A stretch of DNA of 64,000 nucleotides, taken from positions 124,001-188,000 of the forward strand of contig JAEUWP010000459.1 of NCBI GenBank assembly GCA_018524725.1, given 5' to 3'. Positions 1 to 12,600 of this stretch are shown here, in pieces; positions within the stretch are counted from its first letter, which is position 1; each line of letters starts with the position of its first letter. The DNA is from Podaxis mareebaensis. Its lineage: Eukaryota > Basidiomycota > Agaricomycetes > Agaricales > Agaricaceae. Below the pieces are notes generated by a model that saw nothing but the letters and a program-made list of their open reading frames with translations, was not told where the DNA came from and ran no database searches. The translations under genes were made by a program, and so were the position numbers.

Positions 1-909
1 GCGAATCCCAAGGCTTTCTGGGACTTCTTTTCTTGGATGCGCTCTTGTTGCGAAGGGAGGATGCAAGTCGAAGGAAGGAAAGAGGGTGCATAAATAGCAA
101 TGAGGGGTATTACTTCTTCCAGGAGGAGGGCAATGATTATGAACGGGATGACTCTGGATGATAATCAGCACAGAGGATGAAACAGAGGGCAGGAGCGACA
201 TACTTATTAACATCATCCTTCTGTGTCTGTATAAACCTGAACTCTGCTCTCGTCAAGGGACTTCCCCCGGCTTTGATTCTTGCGCGTATCTCGGATATCT
301 CTCGGCGCCGGATGAAGATGAGTTTAACGCCCCGGAAGTAGAATTTCTAAGGATTCGTGTGAAGGTGCAGGACAATAGAGTGGAATTGTATACGCACCGC
401 GAGTTGTATCCCTTTGTGCACGGTCCGCCTGAACCAGTTTGCATCGGCTGGAGGTGGGGTAAGGATACCATGGGCCTCTGCCTCTTCGATGTCGCGCTTG
501 GCGGTCTCCTTCACTTCATTGAGGGGTGGCGGTGCAGATGTTGGTGAAGGAAGTTTATGCGAAGGGGAACTGGGGGAAAGCGGAACGTGGTGGGCTGAGA
601 GAGTTGAAGGGCGCGGTGGGGGTGGCTTAACGGGACCTGGTCTTAGACCAACCTTGGGCTTGCGCTGTTGGAGAGTAGTAGGAGGGAGGTCGGAAGGCTT
701 CTGTGGAGTGTCCTGTTTGGTAGAAGGCTCTGGGGCTGAAAGGAAGCGAGCATGGATGAGAGTTGGTTTGAGGAAGACACGGGGATGGTGTTGGTAGGAA
801 AGAGTGGTCAGGGAGCGACATGGAGGTTGAGCTAGACGACTGGGGGATCAATTAGAAGAAGAAAAGAAATATGGATAGAGAAGAAAAAGATACCTGTGAG
901 CCAGAGCAT
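1..909 (-). CDS. MDM38: LETM1/MDM38-family mitochondrial inner-membrane protein, C-terminus cut off by window edge
   Basis: Four minus-strand exons fit in phase: 894-909, 398-831, 204-346 and 1-153, the last running off the window. The start (Met-Leu-Trp-Leu-Thr) opens a basic, serine-rich presequence typical of a mitochondrial transit peptide. The middle holds a proline-rich linker and DIEEAEAHGILTPP. After the second intron come KFYFRGVKLIF, then GGSPLTRAEFRFIQT, then a hydrophobic helix (IPFIIIALLLEEVIPLIAI) and YAPSFLPSTCILPS, the most conserved block of the LETM1 family. Members act in the inner membrane in K+/H+ (or Ca2+/H+) exchange and in recruiting mitochondrial ribosomes; that role is taken from the family. 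The first exon is only 16 nt, so the extreme N-terminus is the least certain part. The gene is divergent from the hypothetical gene at 1111. Confidence 0.9.
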
Positions 910-1110
910 CGCGTGTGAGTGTACGCAGCATGGAAAGAAATCAGATGAGCAGACTCGCCCAATGCCAGTCGCCGCCTCTAACAACCCTCCCTCTCCAAGC
1001 CAACTGTAATTTTCGACACAGTTACGCGTCACAGCACCACGTGGAGGTCACATCAGGTCACATCCCACTAGATAACTTGTAAGATCGATCACACCCAGTT
1101 ATCCCCTGCT

Positions 1111-1841
1111 ATGGATCTCATCGACGTATCCAATGCAACTCAAGTAGTCCAGGCTATTGACTCCCAGTTGTCTCCTCCAATAAAAAATGCAATAGCGTCT
1201 ACCGTCCTCTCCCTCACTGAGATTCAGCGCGCGTTTGACAAGGACGGCTCTCTTTCTACATTCCTTCCCCGTCACATCTTGCTGCTCCCTCCGCGTGCCC
1301 AGGGTGTACAAGCACCACACGACAGGTATCTGCGGTACTTTGGCGAACTGGCCATACTAGCCAACAAAGCAGCAGAGTCCCTTGCTTGCTCGAGCATACT
1401 TGCTGGCCAGGGGAGTGAGAGCGATGATACAGGTGATGTCGCACTTTGGCTGGGGGAGGGAGATTATGGACAAGGGAAAGAGTATAATGTCCTCAGAGTA
1501 CTTGAGTTGAGTCCCTGGCTGGAGCAAGGAGCCAAAGTGAGTCCAGGTCAAAGTTCAAGTCTTGCCATCCGCTTTCGCCATCTGAGTACTTCTAGGTGTC
1601 CAGGGTGGAGTTGTCGTCTTATGGGCTCACATTACCGTCTACCTTGTCTGACGGCATACCGAGTTCTCAAGTCCGAGATCTTGTGGAAAAGATGAACGAG
1701 ATGACGGACAAGTATTGTTTCCGAGTCAGCTCACTAACGACTGCACCTCTTGTTGTCTTCTTTCTTTTGGGACGCCTTGTGCAAGACGAGACGTCTGGAT
1801 GGGGTGGTCTCATAGGAATAGGCACATGGTCAGACCAGTAA
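1111..1841 (+). CDS. Hypothetical protein, 223 aa, two exons
   Basis: The model has exons 1111-1536 and 1596-1841, joined in phase through a short GTGAGT...TTCTAG intron. The N-terminal two thirds are a soluble, helix-forming sequence with no motif I recognise. It begins MDLIDVSNATQVVQAIDSQL, and its end near residue 142 reads LSPWLEQGAK. The second exon continues with VSRVELSSYGLTLPS and ends with a hydrophobic stretch (APLVVFFLLGRLV) and a glycine/tryptophan-rich tail. The open frame is long and the intron consensus is good, so it is probably a real gene. I do not recognise the family and assign no function. It lies about 200 bp from the divergent LETM1 gene and 180 bp upstream of MED27. 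Confidence 0.6.
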
Positions 1842-2018
1842 ATTCTCTGTCCTAAGTTTTTAGTCTGTCTTGCCATCACTTCTTGTGTTTTACTCTCGAA
1901 GCTCCAAGATGATCTTCTGAGGTATTATCATACGTGTGTCCTTGTTTGGCAAGGTCATCTGTGTTATGATTTCGCGCCGGAAGCCTTACCGTTTCATGCC
2001 ACACTCGACCCAGTTAAT

Positions 2019-3149
2019 ATGCAATCCGATTCTCCTACTGCTCCGTCCGATCTTCAAACCCTCCAGAAACAGATACAAGATCTCACGGAACTGCACAACA
2101 AGCTTCAAACCTTAAGGCAGATACCCACCGCGCTTTTAACGTCCATTTCCAATGATATCCCTTTCATTGGGCAAACGAGGCCGGAATTCCAACGCCTCAA
2201 AGAGATAGGAGAGAGTATCCGGTCTCCCCCAGTACAAGAAGCCCTGCATCGTGCACAGGACAGTCTAAACGCTGATGGGACAGAAATCAACTCAAACCCC
2301 CGAAGAGAGAGTCGGAAACGGCGGTGAGTGTCCGTTCCGATACTTCTCAATATTGTTGAGCAATCTGTACCCTGGAATGGACGACAGCTGATTTGTGTGC
2401 ATTATATTCTCCCCCAGGCGGCCGCCTTCCCCTGCTTCACCACATCCTTATATATCGAAGGCCCCGAATGAGCCGTGTGCCTTTCCTCCAGCAGGTGAAA
2501 ACGTAGTGCCGTTGTCTGCAGACGAATTATCCAACTATGTGAAAGAGTACAACCACGAGAATAGGTCAAAATTACACATATGGCGAAGGACTACAGACGA
2601 GCCCAAGGCGGATCGGCCGAAACTGCTGAGGTTCACGATACCCGATGTAGTCACGGTGTACATATCCATAGGATATGACGGCCCGAATGGAACCATTCTA
2701 GTCGAGAACATGGCTGCGTTTGCTCCGCGAGAAAAAGTAGGTGGCAGTGGTCAGGTACAAGAATGTGGGGGGACTGACGAGCCGCACGGGACAGAAAGCC
2801 CCGCATCTACAATCAGAGTATACGGTATATCAAACTTTATCACAGCAATTTGCACGCGTGCTGCATTCGCACCCTAATATTGCATTCCAAAGTCTTATGG
2901 TCAGTTGGTATTACTATATCCGGCCAAGGATCTGACATACTTATGTGGCTTGGACTCCATTCTACGTTTTAGAGTTTGCTGTGCTCATATGAGCGATTGT
3001 TTGTGGATCAATGTATTGGGTGCGGGCGCGTCCTGTCTGTCGAAGGGCACGTCCCACCGGTCGTGCGGCTGTGGAAGGAGGACAGAGGCAAGGAAGGGGA
3101 AGAAGGACACTGGGAAGCCAGACACGTTACCTGCCGGCAAGACCAGTAG
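2019..3149 (+). CDS. MED27: Mediator complex subunit 27
   Basis: Four exons (2019-2323, 2418-2736, 2795-2899, 2973-3149) give about 301 residues. The N-terminus is a coiled-coil-like region (LQTLQKQIQDLTELHNKLQT). The middle contains ENRSKLHIWRR and a beta-rich segment ending in NMAAFAPREK. The C-terminus carries the family signature: SEYTVYQTLSQQFARVL, then SLLCSYERLF, then CIGCGR followed by GHWEARHVTC, a probable zinc-binding Cys/His set. MED27 is a tail-module subunit that links activators to RNA polymerase II. All three introns are short, and each splice restores the conserved reading frame, which supports the model. Identification rests on the C-terminal block; the N-terminal half is poorly conserved in the family. 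Confidence 0.85.
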
Positions 3150-4026
3150 AGCTGATGATCGTACTCCGAGGTAGAAAGAGCTGAAAATAAAAGAAGAATA
3201 TAACATCGGTTGTGACGGTATTCACTATAGGATTCATTATAGGATATGTCTTGTCATTGTTGATGACGTAATCTTTTGGCAGTGCAGTGTCAGCAGAGTG
3301 AGCATGTGAGATGGGCGAACCAGCGAAGGGATAAATACCGGGGCGTCTTGTTGTCGTGTTTTAGGGTCCGAGCGAGGACGTGAGGCTAAGAAGAACGGAT
3401 CAATGGACGTAGTGGGTCGTGGGAGTGTGGAGGGAGGCGCGTGGGGAGAGCGTGTCGATGACGGGAATGTGGCTGGAGAAGAGTCAGGATGACGAGTGAA
3501 CAGAGTGGGGACAGCGGGCGAATGACGAACTATCCGTAATGTTCTAATGTTAAAGAGCCTGAGATTGATGCAGCGGCGGACTACCTTTTCTGGTACTTTC
3601 TGCCTCGGTGCTATTTTAGGCAACAGTTGATCGCAGATGGGGCGATCGAGGGCCTGCCAGTCAAACGAACCATGGACACTCAAACAAGGGAGGACATCAC
3701 TTCTCGCTGTGATGCAATGCGCCCTTGCCACTCCTTGGAGGCGGCGAATGCGAGGTGCAGCAAGTGGCGCGAACAAGTGTGGGGGTGAATAGACAACTGG
3801 AGGGCCGGAGACAGGGGGAGTCGGGATAGGGGGAAGAGATCGGTCGAGGTGGATGAAAGGGAAGGGCAGAGGTTGTGCGTCATTGTTGAGATGACATAAT
3901 TTCAGAAAACCGAAGAGGAAGCGAGCTGGGTTGGAGTGGATTGAAAGATGATAAATATGGGGAGATTGTCAGAGAATATGTTTGCGGTCTTTCTTCTCTC
4001 TTTTATTTATTGTATTTATCATCGCG
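3150..4026. other. Intergenic region with an unassigned minus-strand open frame
   Basis: No gene is called here. This is the upstream region of the medA-like gene. On the minus strand a frame stays open for more than 200 codons (about 3237-3900). It reads proline-rich in its first part (FIHLDRSLPPIPTPPVSGPP), but it has no in-frame ATG near its beginning and no recognised domain. Such frames arise by chance in GC-rich DNA. It may equally be part of a long 5' leader of the medA-like gene. Confidence 0.4.
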
Positions 4027-5868
4027 ATGCTTTCTACCTCCCGCCATTCCGCCTTTCTCGATAATTTAAACTGCCTCCCCTCTACGGCTGACCCCGCCGC
4101 CCTCTCCTCTTTCCACCTCGACCCCGCCGTCTCCTCCAATGTCGTCATTTCCCCGTCAGGCACTATCCATGTTCTTGGCTACACCCCATCTGAAGGCGAC
4201 CGTGGAGCACCCATCACCGTCCGTATCCATTTCCAGCCAGACGTCGCCGACGCCCTCTACGTCCGACTTGTCGTCGGTCATAAGGCTATCGCCACAAAAG
4301 TTCGCGAACTCCCAAATTACTCCTACGGACGCTGGCAACTAGATGCCAACATCCCCGCCTGTGATCCCGGTTTATCACCCAAGGTCCTTTTGTCCGTCCA
4401 GGCTCTCAACGACAAGAATCAAGTCCTTGATTCTGTTACCTTTGGAGAATTTTCATATTGGTCATCCGGTCGGTCGTCCTTTCCATTCCACTTCTACTTT
4501 GACTCATAACCCCCCCCCCCCCCCTTCTTTACTATCGCTCTAGGTATAGGCTCACTAAAAGAACACGCTATTGCAAGTCGTCAGCCACCCAAGCTTCAGA
4601 TCCCCTCTTCTCTTCCAGAGACAACATCCCTCCGGCGACGCTCTACCGCCTACCGCCAACTCTCCAAGTCTCCTATCTCTCCGACAAGTACCATTTCGAA
4701 CCAGCACAATCTACGCCTGCACAGACGTATGAAGTCACAAAGCCTTGTGCGCACAAAGAACACCACTCTCAGTGACCCTACCGAGAACTTGTATGCGCAG
4801 ACTCCTATTCTCGAGCTTATGACTCCGCTCTCAAGTATATGCTCGGGCTGGAGCCAGGCCGAGGTTCAGGCTGGTCGCCGCCTTGTTCGCTTCTCCAAAG
4901 TACAAGACGGCCGTAGGCTCATCGTTTCTTGTGAACCCATCCGACAAGACGAATATTGCGAACATGACAGCGTCATCTCATGTATATATCGTGAAGAGAC
5001 TGACACATGTTTTGTCACCTCTGTCGACGTCATCTACCTGCTCGAGCGCCTTACCAATGGTGAATTCCCCGTAGAGGAGAAGAACAGGATTCGGCGCAAC
5101 CTGGAGGGCCTTCGGCCCACAACAGTCTCAAAACACAAGCCCGGTTTTGGCGAATTCTTCCAGCGCATTATGGAGTTCCCAGATCCAAAGCCTCGGAATA
5201 TTGAAAAGGATCTCAAAGTGTTCGAGTGGAATTTGCTCGGACAGGCCTTGGAGAAGATCTTGTCCAAATACGTAAGTTGTTTGGTGTGTCTGTGATCCGT
5301 TCATTATTGATTGATTGGTGTGATGTCTATATAGTCTATCTACACAACTTCGGCGCCGGATTCAGACGATTCGACCCCCATTGAGACGCCAACCAGCACC
5401 AGCCCGGATCTCGCCGCATCGAAGCTGCCCTTACCCAAGGGGGAGCCAGACGATACCGCTTCTGGTTCTCACCCCATCCCTATTCCAACAAAGTACGAGC
5501 CATTGCCTGATGATTTTCCTCTCATCTCGCCTTCCTCTGCCTCCGACACAATTTCTTCTCCCGCCGAAAGTCCAGTTACCACCTCACCCGCAGCTTCGGC
5601 CTACCATTTATATGCAGCAGTTGATGGCGCAGAACCACCTCAAACAGCCGAAACTGTCTGTGCTTCCTGGGCAACAGATTTGAAGCCGAACGAGCTTAGT
5701 TTGGATACGTTGAACCTCTTACCGGCCTATGACACGATCGACTCTGGAAACTCGGCCGTTCCCAATTTCTCCGGTGAACCTGTGTCCTACGACTATCGCC
5801 TGTATGACAGCTTCACTTTTAATGGGATTCCAGACGAAACCTTGGGCTCAATGACTGGACACTACTAA
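4027..5868 (+). CDS. medA/Medusa (acon-3)-type developmental regulator, DUF7082
   Basis: Three exons (4027-4468, 4544-5271, 5335-5868) give about 567 residues. The first exon holds an immunoglobulin/TIG-like segment (SGTIHVLGYTPSEGDRGAPI ... VTFGEFSYW). Exon 2 has GRRLVRFSKVQDGRRLIVSC, then ISCIYREETDTCFVTSVDVI, then the strongest family block EEKNRIRRNLEGLRPTTVSK and EFPDPKPRNIEKDLKVFEW, ending ALEKILSKY. Exon 3 is a proline/serine/acid-rich tail, possibly a transactivation region. Ascomycete MedA/Acon-3 and Ustilago Med1 control conidiation, virulence or mating gene expression; the role here is inferred. The start is the first ATG in frame. The first intron ends in a run of 15 C just before its acceptor, and several nearby GT donors are possible. 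Confidence 0.85.
4510..4524 (+). repeat. Poly-C tract of 15 inside intron 1 of the medA-like gene
   Basis: An uninterrupted run of 15 cytosines lies between the GT donor (about 4469) and the CTCTAG acceptor (4543). It replaces the usual mixed pyrimidine tract. Homopolymer length can be miscounted in sequencing, but it is intronic here and cannot shift the reading frame. Confidence 0.9.
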
Positions 5869-6682
5869 GTCTGATCAAAGTTCAGTGCCTCCATGTCACC
5901 GCTCCCTTTCCCTCCTTCCCCTTCCTCCCCCTCCCCGCTTTCCCGAGTCTTGTTTTCTTCCCTCCTTGATATCACTCCTTGCCTGTCCTCTTTCCGATGC
6001 TTGTTTTCCGTATTGGACTCCTTGTAGTAGTAGGACATTCATCTCCAGGTCTATCTATATCCTGGAATCTCTTAGTCAGCCTGTAGTGTAGTAGTCTGTT
6101 GGGTAGCTGTCTAGCTTTCCTCCCATCATCGATCAACGTTTACGTTTAACGTCAACTCTCTCGTCTCCTTATTTCTATTCATTCTTCACGCGTCTTTGCT
6201 ATTTTGCCAGTTAACGTTATTCCCTTCGATTGTTCCAGGTAAAAGCCGTTTGCATCGGATTCCCTTTCCCCCTTTTATCTCTTTTCAAAGGGATCAGTGT
6301 GCTTTTCGCTGGTGGGCGTTTGCTTTCTTAAGGGCTTTATCCACTTTCTTGCGACCCTGCGCTACTTGTACTATTATGGGGGCACAGCGCCTACACTCCT
6401 CCCCCGTCCATAGTTAGCCTGAGCAGGATAGATAAATCACATCTATGGTGGACTCATGAAATTCGTATCACGGGATCAGGATAATCCAACTGGTTTTATT
6501 TCACTGGGCAAATAGAAATCAAAACATCCGCAATAAAAAAAGGAGAAATGATAGGAGATAAATTAGATGATATCAGAGGCACCAATACAGGCCTAGGGTG
6601 GAGGAGATAACGGTAATCCATGATAAAGATTAGAAAAGCAACGAAGAAAACGGTGGTATCAAAGTTTCTGTAGGAGTACAAA
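5869..6682. other. Convergent 3' intergenic region
   Basis: This 0.8 kb separates the stop codons of the convergent medA-like and DOCK genes. It is pyrimidine-rich after 5885, with several TATCTAT/TGTAG-like stretches that would suit 3' untranslated ends. No ORF with a recognisable product, no RNA gene and no repeat was seen. Confidence 0.5.
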
Positions 6683-9600
6683 TCATACATTCGAAGGATT
6701 CCGCCGACCAAAGGTGAGGCTACCGAATCGCGAAAGACGGCCTTTGAGAGAGAACGACCCAATGCTTCCCATGTATGAGGGAGCGATTGATGTACCAGAA
6801 ACCTGTGCTGTGGAAGTACTTTGAATCGCATTCGTGTTGTTGCCGACGTTGATGAAAGAGTTGCGCGGTGACTCTACAGACATGGAATCGCTACCGACCA
6901 TATCGCCGGGTGCGGATGCAACACCAGTTATACCATGCCGAGCAAGATGCGCGAGGTGTCGTTGAAGGGGTGTCTGTTGTTTGCTGCTGGGAGTTGGGAG
7001 TGTCGGATTGTTTGTACTCGTAGGTGATTGCGGGCTGAGCGGTGGAGGGGTTAATATTGGACCGCCCACTTGTAGTGGAGGGATAATGAAGCGGCTTGGG
7101 TCACCCACTATCACGCCCTGCGGTGATGGGAATTGGTGTGGTAGTGAGCGGGCAGGTGATACGGAATCGGATACATCCACTGCTAGTCGTCTGATTTCTT
7201 CTCGGAAGTTGCGCTTGAAGAACCTTTCTAGGGTTTCGTGGAAAGGGATGAATTCGGGAGGGCAGAGGTGTCCGTGAAGTTTGAGACAGCTGTCGATGAC
7301 GCGCACCTGTAAAGACAGTTAGACTGCAGCTGTAGAATATACCTCCCCCTGTTACTCACCTGTTCATCAATAGCTATTTTCAGTTTCTCTACCATCTCCG
7401 CTCTTTCGGGATTGCGGGCAAGATAGTCTGGATTGAAGAACGTCTGCCGGTATGAGGCAATTCCAGTGTTCAGGGGTGCGTCAACTGCACTGTTCAACGA
7501 CATGGCCAGGGCATTCGTAGAGACTTGTTGAGCAGTTTTCGCAAGCGCCTGATATTTCTGGTGCAGAGACGACAACTCTTTGGTCTTTTGTTCAACCTCG
7601 TTCAGAGCATTCTCTATGGGGGATATCTCGACGATCTCCACGCCCACGACCTCGGAACGGCGAAGCACTGTCGGGAAGGTCTCTTCTGTGGTGAAGTATG
7701 TCTTTTCGAGCCAAATCTCCTCGGTTCCATCTCGCGCCGCTTTCTTGACTTGTCGCGAGGAGCTGAACAAGTTGATCGCACTGATGATAGGTGTGAGACA
7801 GAAGCGAGAGTAATCACCATCATTTTGGTTAAAGGTCAACGTACCTGTGCTCATAATATGTCCGTACTGCTAGAGGCACATCCGGATTAGTGAAGATGGG
7901 CGAGGAGCGATTTGGTTCTGGTGTGACAGCAGTACATTGAATATATTGATCATTGCCAAATCGAATGTCCACCGGAGGATCTCCTGGTGTCTTCAGTAGC
8001 TGGGCACCTGGATGCTTGCTGAGCATGCGTTCACAGAAAGCACCAAACTTTTCCCATTCATAGCCCCGGTACTATGCAGCGTTAATAGGATCCGAGAGTT
8101 GCAGTACATGTCTACTCACGATAAAGCGTTTATCTCGAATGGCAGCTGGAAAGTTGCCGTAGAAGGTGACACGGTAGTAGTCAGGGTAGTACCGTTGTTC
8201 GGTGACAATATGCTCCAGTAGAGTCGCTTGGTGCCTTAAAATCTCAGAGAGACGAGCACTGCGGGAAGGTTAGTGGGACGGTGAAATGTGCAAAGCAATG
8301 GACGTACTAATTGAAGGTGACTTCAGAATGTTGGAAGGCTAGTTCTTTGCAAATCTCAATTGCTGTCTCCCAAGCTTTGCCTTGGCCTGGGGGCAGAGCT
8401 CAATACGGATCTTCACTAGGAAACAAATGCTCACCAAGATAGTTGAGAATCAGAAGACACAGCGTCTCCTTCCTGTGGAAGTGAGATTGCTGTGGCAGTC
8501 CAAGATCTTCCATAGGACCGACGAAGGAATTCAGATCCCACTCGTGTAGATCCGAATGAAGCTTCAAAGTGAGAGCCGCCTCGACGTAATTTTGAGACTG
8601 GAGATGCATCTATAAATGATATGAATTGCTACGCATGAAATTAACAGGGTAAGGATTCCTTACATTGACTAGTTGATGGACGTATTTGATGTAAATCTCG
8701 TCTCTTCCGATCCGCCGAATGAAGTTCATAAGCCTCAGCTAGATGAAAGGTTAGCATACATTATCCGTTTTAGGTGGCGAAGCACTTTACCGTTGCCATG
8801 ACGCGATCATCTTGGAATTCCTCGCCTTCGGGCAAATCTCGCACACTCAATAACAGTTCCAGGAAGAGATCAACCGAATCCAAAAAGTTGGAGACTCGGT
8901 CGCGAAGCTGTTCATCTACATCGGAGATTGTGAAGAGGTGGCGTAAGTGACTGATGAAGAATGCTCGTGATATATCATCTCCTTTGCTGTCCGACATGAA
9001 CAAGGAATCCAGCCTTGTCACTAGCTCGTTTTCGATGCCGTCAAAATGCTCTGATTGGTGGTATTCAGTGACGATCATGCTAAAGAGCATCTGGACGGCG
9101 TTGTTGCGCAGTTGGTCGTGGTGACTCAGGCAAAGGTTCACTACATGTCCTACTAAGGAATGCAGGTAGACCTGATATCCCTGTGAAGCATCCAGTCAGC
9201 CCGAGCACGCGAACCTCCAGAATGAGTACTCACTCCATAACGGATTGGAGGTTCTAGTCCTGTGCCCAACTCCGATGAACCTAGGCCCTGCCACAGGTTG
9301 AGCAAGATAGCAGCCCCTTCTCCTCGGATATCTCCAGCAAGACGCCATACGGCCCGTCGTTTCTGAGAGTCAGAATCTATCAGCTACATGCATTGCTCCA
9401 AGGCTTGAATATACGCATACCTGCGGACTAAACTCTTCAATCACGAGCTGATCGGATGAGAGTAGTCTCAAAAGCATATAGAAGCACTCCCTCCACAGAT
9501 TTGAATCAAAATCGGACTCCTGTTCTTGCGGGGGAATGAATTCCTTCTCCAGGATCGTTGCCACAGGTTCCATCATCTTGATCAAAACCTTGTGTGCCAA

Positions 9601-12600
9601 TATATTTATATTGAGCCAAGTCCTTGGAAACGCCTCGTTATCGAGTATTGAAGTGGCAACCTTAAATAGCTGAGACAGCAACGAGATGAATCGTTCACGA
9701 CCTTCGATCACGAGACTCGATTCCAAAAAGTTGAGTATGTCTTTCACCGGTAGAGCCAAAATGAGGACAAGGAAAACAGCTGCCGTTTCTCCCAACGCTG
9801 GACTGAACACATTGTCGGCGTCTTTGGGGGTAAGGGTTGCGACGCCAGCCGATCGTGGCATTTCTGGTAGGGTTGCTAACATCGAAAATGGGTAGGATTC
9901 GGGGAAGGTTACGGGGATTGAAGGCTTGTAGCTCTGTTGTTGTCGCGCCTGTTCCATAACTTTGCGAGAGGCAGGTGCTTGTAGTTCCCGGTAAGAATCA
10001 AGTAGTCTGGAAAAAGTTACTGAGTATTGATGAATCAACAGTTGGAAGGAAATCACGGACCGAGGAAGCAAGGGCAATAAGCACTCGATATTTTCTTGTT
10101 CTTGGCGATATGCTCGATGATCCGCTCGAATATCCGGGTTTACCAAGTTCTGCTGGAGCTTGTCGAGCATTACGGCAATGATTGTAACACAGAGCCGTAT
10201 ACCCTCCAACCACGTCAGACGAGCAGTATCTCGGACTGTATCGGAATCATTCGAGCTAGTGTGTGTATATTCGTCGTAACGCCCAAAATGTGGCTTTATC
10301 CAAATAACAACGGCCTCGACAAGGAGTGGTCGAGATTGGGGGCTATCAAACAAAAAGCTCTTTACCATTTGGAGGTACATGATAAGCTTCCAGACGACGA
10401 TTTTGCCTTTGTTAGCAGTGACTGCGTTCGCGAAAGTCGTGGCGATGGAGACGAGTTCAACGATAGTGAGCATCTTCTCCAGCTCGGGGAGAATGGAAGT
10501 AAAATGTTGAAGTGCGATGGTTTGTGTGCCAATAATAGCCGGGGAGGATATTGACATCATTCGTGTCACCTCGGAAAGATGAGCTCGGAGTTCTCGCTTG
10601 AAAGTAGTTTCCAGATGATCGGCGGTGGCACCTCCGCCCATTCCAATCTCCTTAGCTTTTTGCAGCTCGCGGGAGCGGGCAATGAATTTAAAGATGTAAT
10701 GCCACACTTTGAGTGCTGCTCGTAGGTTAGGTGCAGTTTCTTCTGATGTTGGGTGGCTGAGGAGGCGGTTCATCGAGTGGATCATGTGCGAGGCAGCGGC
10801 AGCACAGGCGAAGTGCTTTTCAATGTAGACATCCAAGACGGGTTGGAAATTACTGAACCGTCGATCTTGGACAATGCCAAGGACGGTTACAAGGGCATTG
10901 AAGACCAGTAGGTCCATCTCGCCGGACTGGTTATTTTGAGATATCAAGATTCCAAACAAAGCATCGAAAATGTCTCGCAAAAACTTGACGATCTCTCCTT
11001 CTCCGACAAAGGTGAAACGCATGAGGAGAGTGGACAAAATTTCCTTGTCGGAAATCATCTCCCAATTAAGGAGCCTGAACAAGATAGGGTTTTGTGTGAA
11101 TTTGGTCGAGCACAGCGAGCTCCGAATAGTAAGGGTATCCCTGAGGGGGGGTGCAAGCTTTTGCATCTCTTGAGGAACAATGAGCTGATCCGCCCTTTGT
11201 CCGACGTTAAGGGTGGAGGGTGCAGCCAGGTAGACGTCCGGCGACAATTGGTTGAGCCTATCAGCTCGATACATGACCAACGTGTGGCTGCCATCCTCAA
11301 CAAAGGCACTAGAATCGGGGAAAAGAGGTTGGAAGGCAAAAGCGAACGGTCTATCTAAGATATCTGAGTTGTTCTTGTTTCCGCCCTTTTCACGGCCAGT
11401 GCGATTTCTGAAGGTGAAGAACAAGTGCCAGTTTGGCATGTGGTCAGGAGGCAACTTGATCTTGATGAGTTCGCCAAAAGTCGGTTCAGTGGTTCGATGG
11501 AAAACCATGGAATGGAAGCAGGACATAAGAGGTTCACCACTGCCCTGAGAAATGATATCTTCAATTGTCCGTCCGCTTTGGTCTTTCACTTCAATGGAAA
11601 TTTGCACGTTCCCGACCGGGATGCGTCCGATGCTAAGTCGTCCGGAGCTTGTATGCGAAGCCCCAAAGTCGCCACACCAGAGTTTGATGTAGAGCTCATT
11701 GCGTTCGTCTCCCGGAAATACAACGTCCGGGAAGCCCAGTCGAAGAGTGTGGGGGACACCGTGCAAGAGAGAGGGATTTTCCCGAACCACTGTTTGTGCG
11801 TCACCACGGAAGATCTTCACGGAAACAGCGAGCATTTCGGCTCTGCAAACCTTACGTGAGCACTCCATCGCAGGGAATAGCATATAAGAAGCCGACCTTG
11901 GTGACTTTTCGTACTCTTTGGAGATATTATTGATGATGCTCTGGTGTATCATGGAGAAAGAAGCCTCATTTGTTGGAACATAGATTGGCATCGTGTATTC
12001 CTTGAGCGCGGAGGAATCACTCTGATCAGCAGCAATCTTGTGTAGTTGAGTGAGTTCTAGGACTGCACAGCCGAATGGGCGTCTAACGAGACCACCAGGA
12101 TCACCGTTCGTGATGCTTCGCGTTCCATTTGTACCAAGAGCATTCTTGGAGTCCCACGTAAGATCGCTCCTGCTAGCGGCATCTGATCCACGTTTCCCAT
12201 TTTCTGAAACCCCGTTCGCACCGCCGCCGGAACCCAGCTTGAACGAGCCATTCCGAACGATTCGACAGACAAGATAGATAGGATCTTGTATATCAGAATA
12301 CGCGAGGTCTGTGAAGAGTGTGCGGATCTTGTTCGCGGGATCCCGTGCGAGCACACCGTTGTGATTAAGCACAGCACAAAAGTCTTCTGTTACAAACTGA
12401 GTCCCTTGTTTCTTGTACAGGGAGAAAAAGAGTTCGGCGGTCTCTCCTGGGGTGCAAGGTGATGCGACAAATGCACGAAGGTCGAAGAAAACATGATAGA
12501 ATTTGGCAGCGGATTGTCTGTTTGTCGAAGATTTTATGAGCCCAGTCTGGAGTTGAGAGTGACCTCTGTGATGGAGATGGGGCATCTCAGGGAAAGCGGA

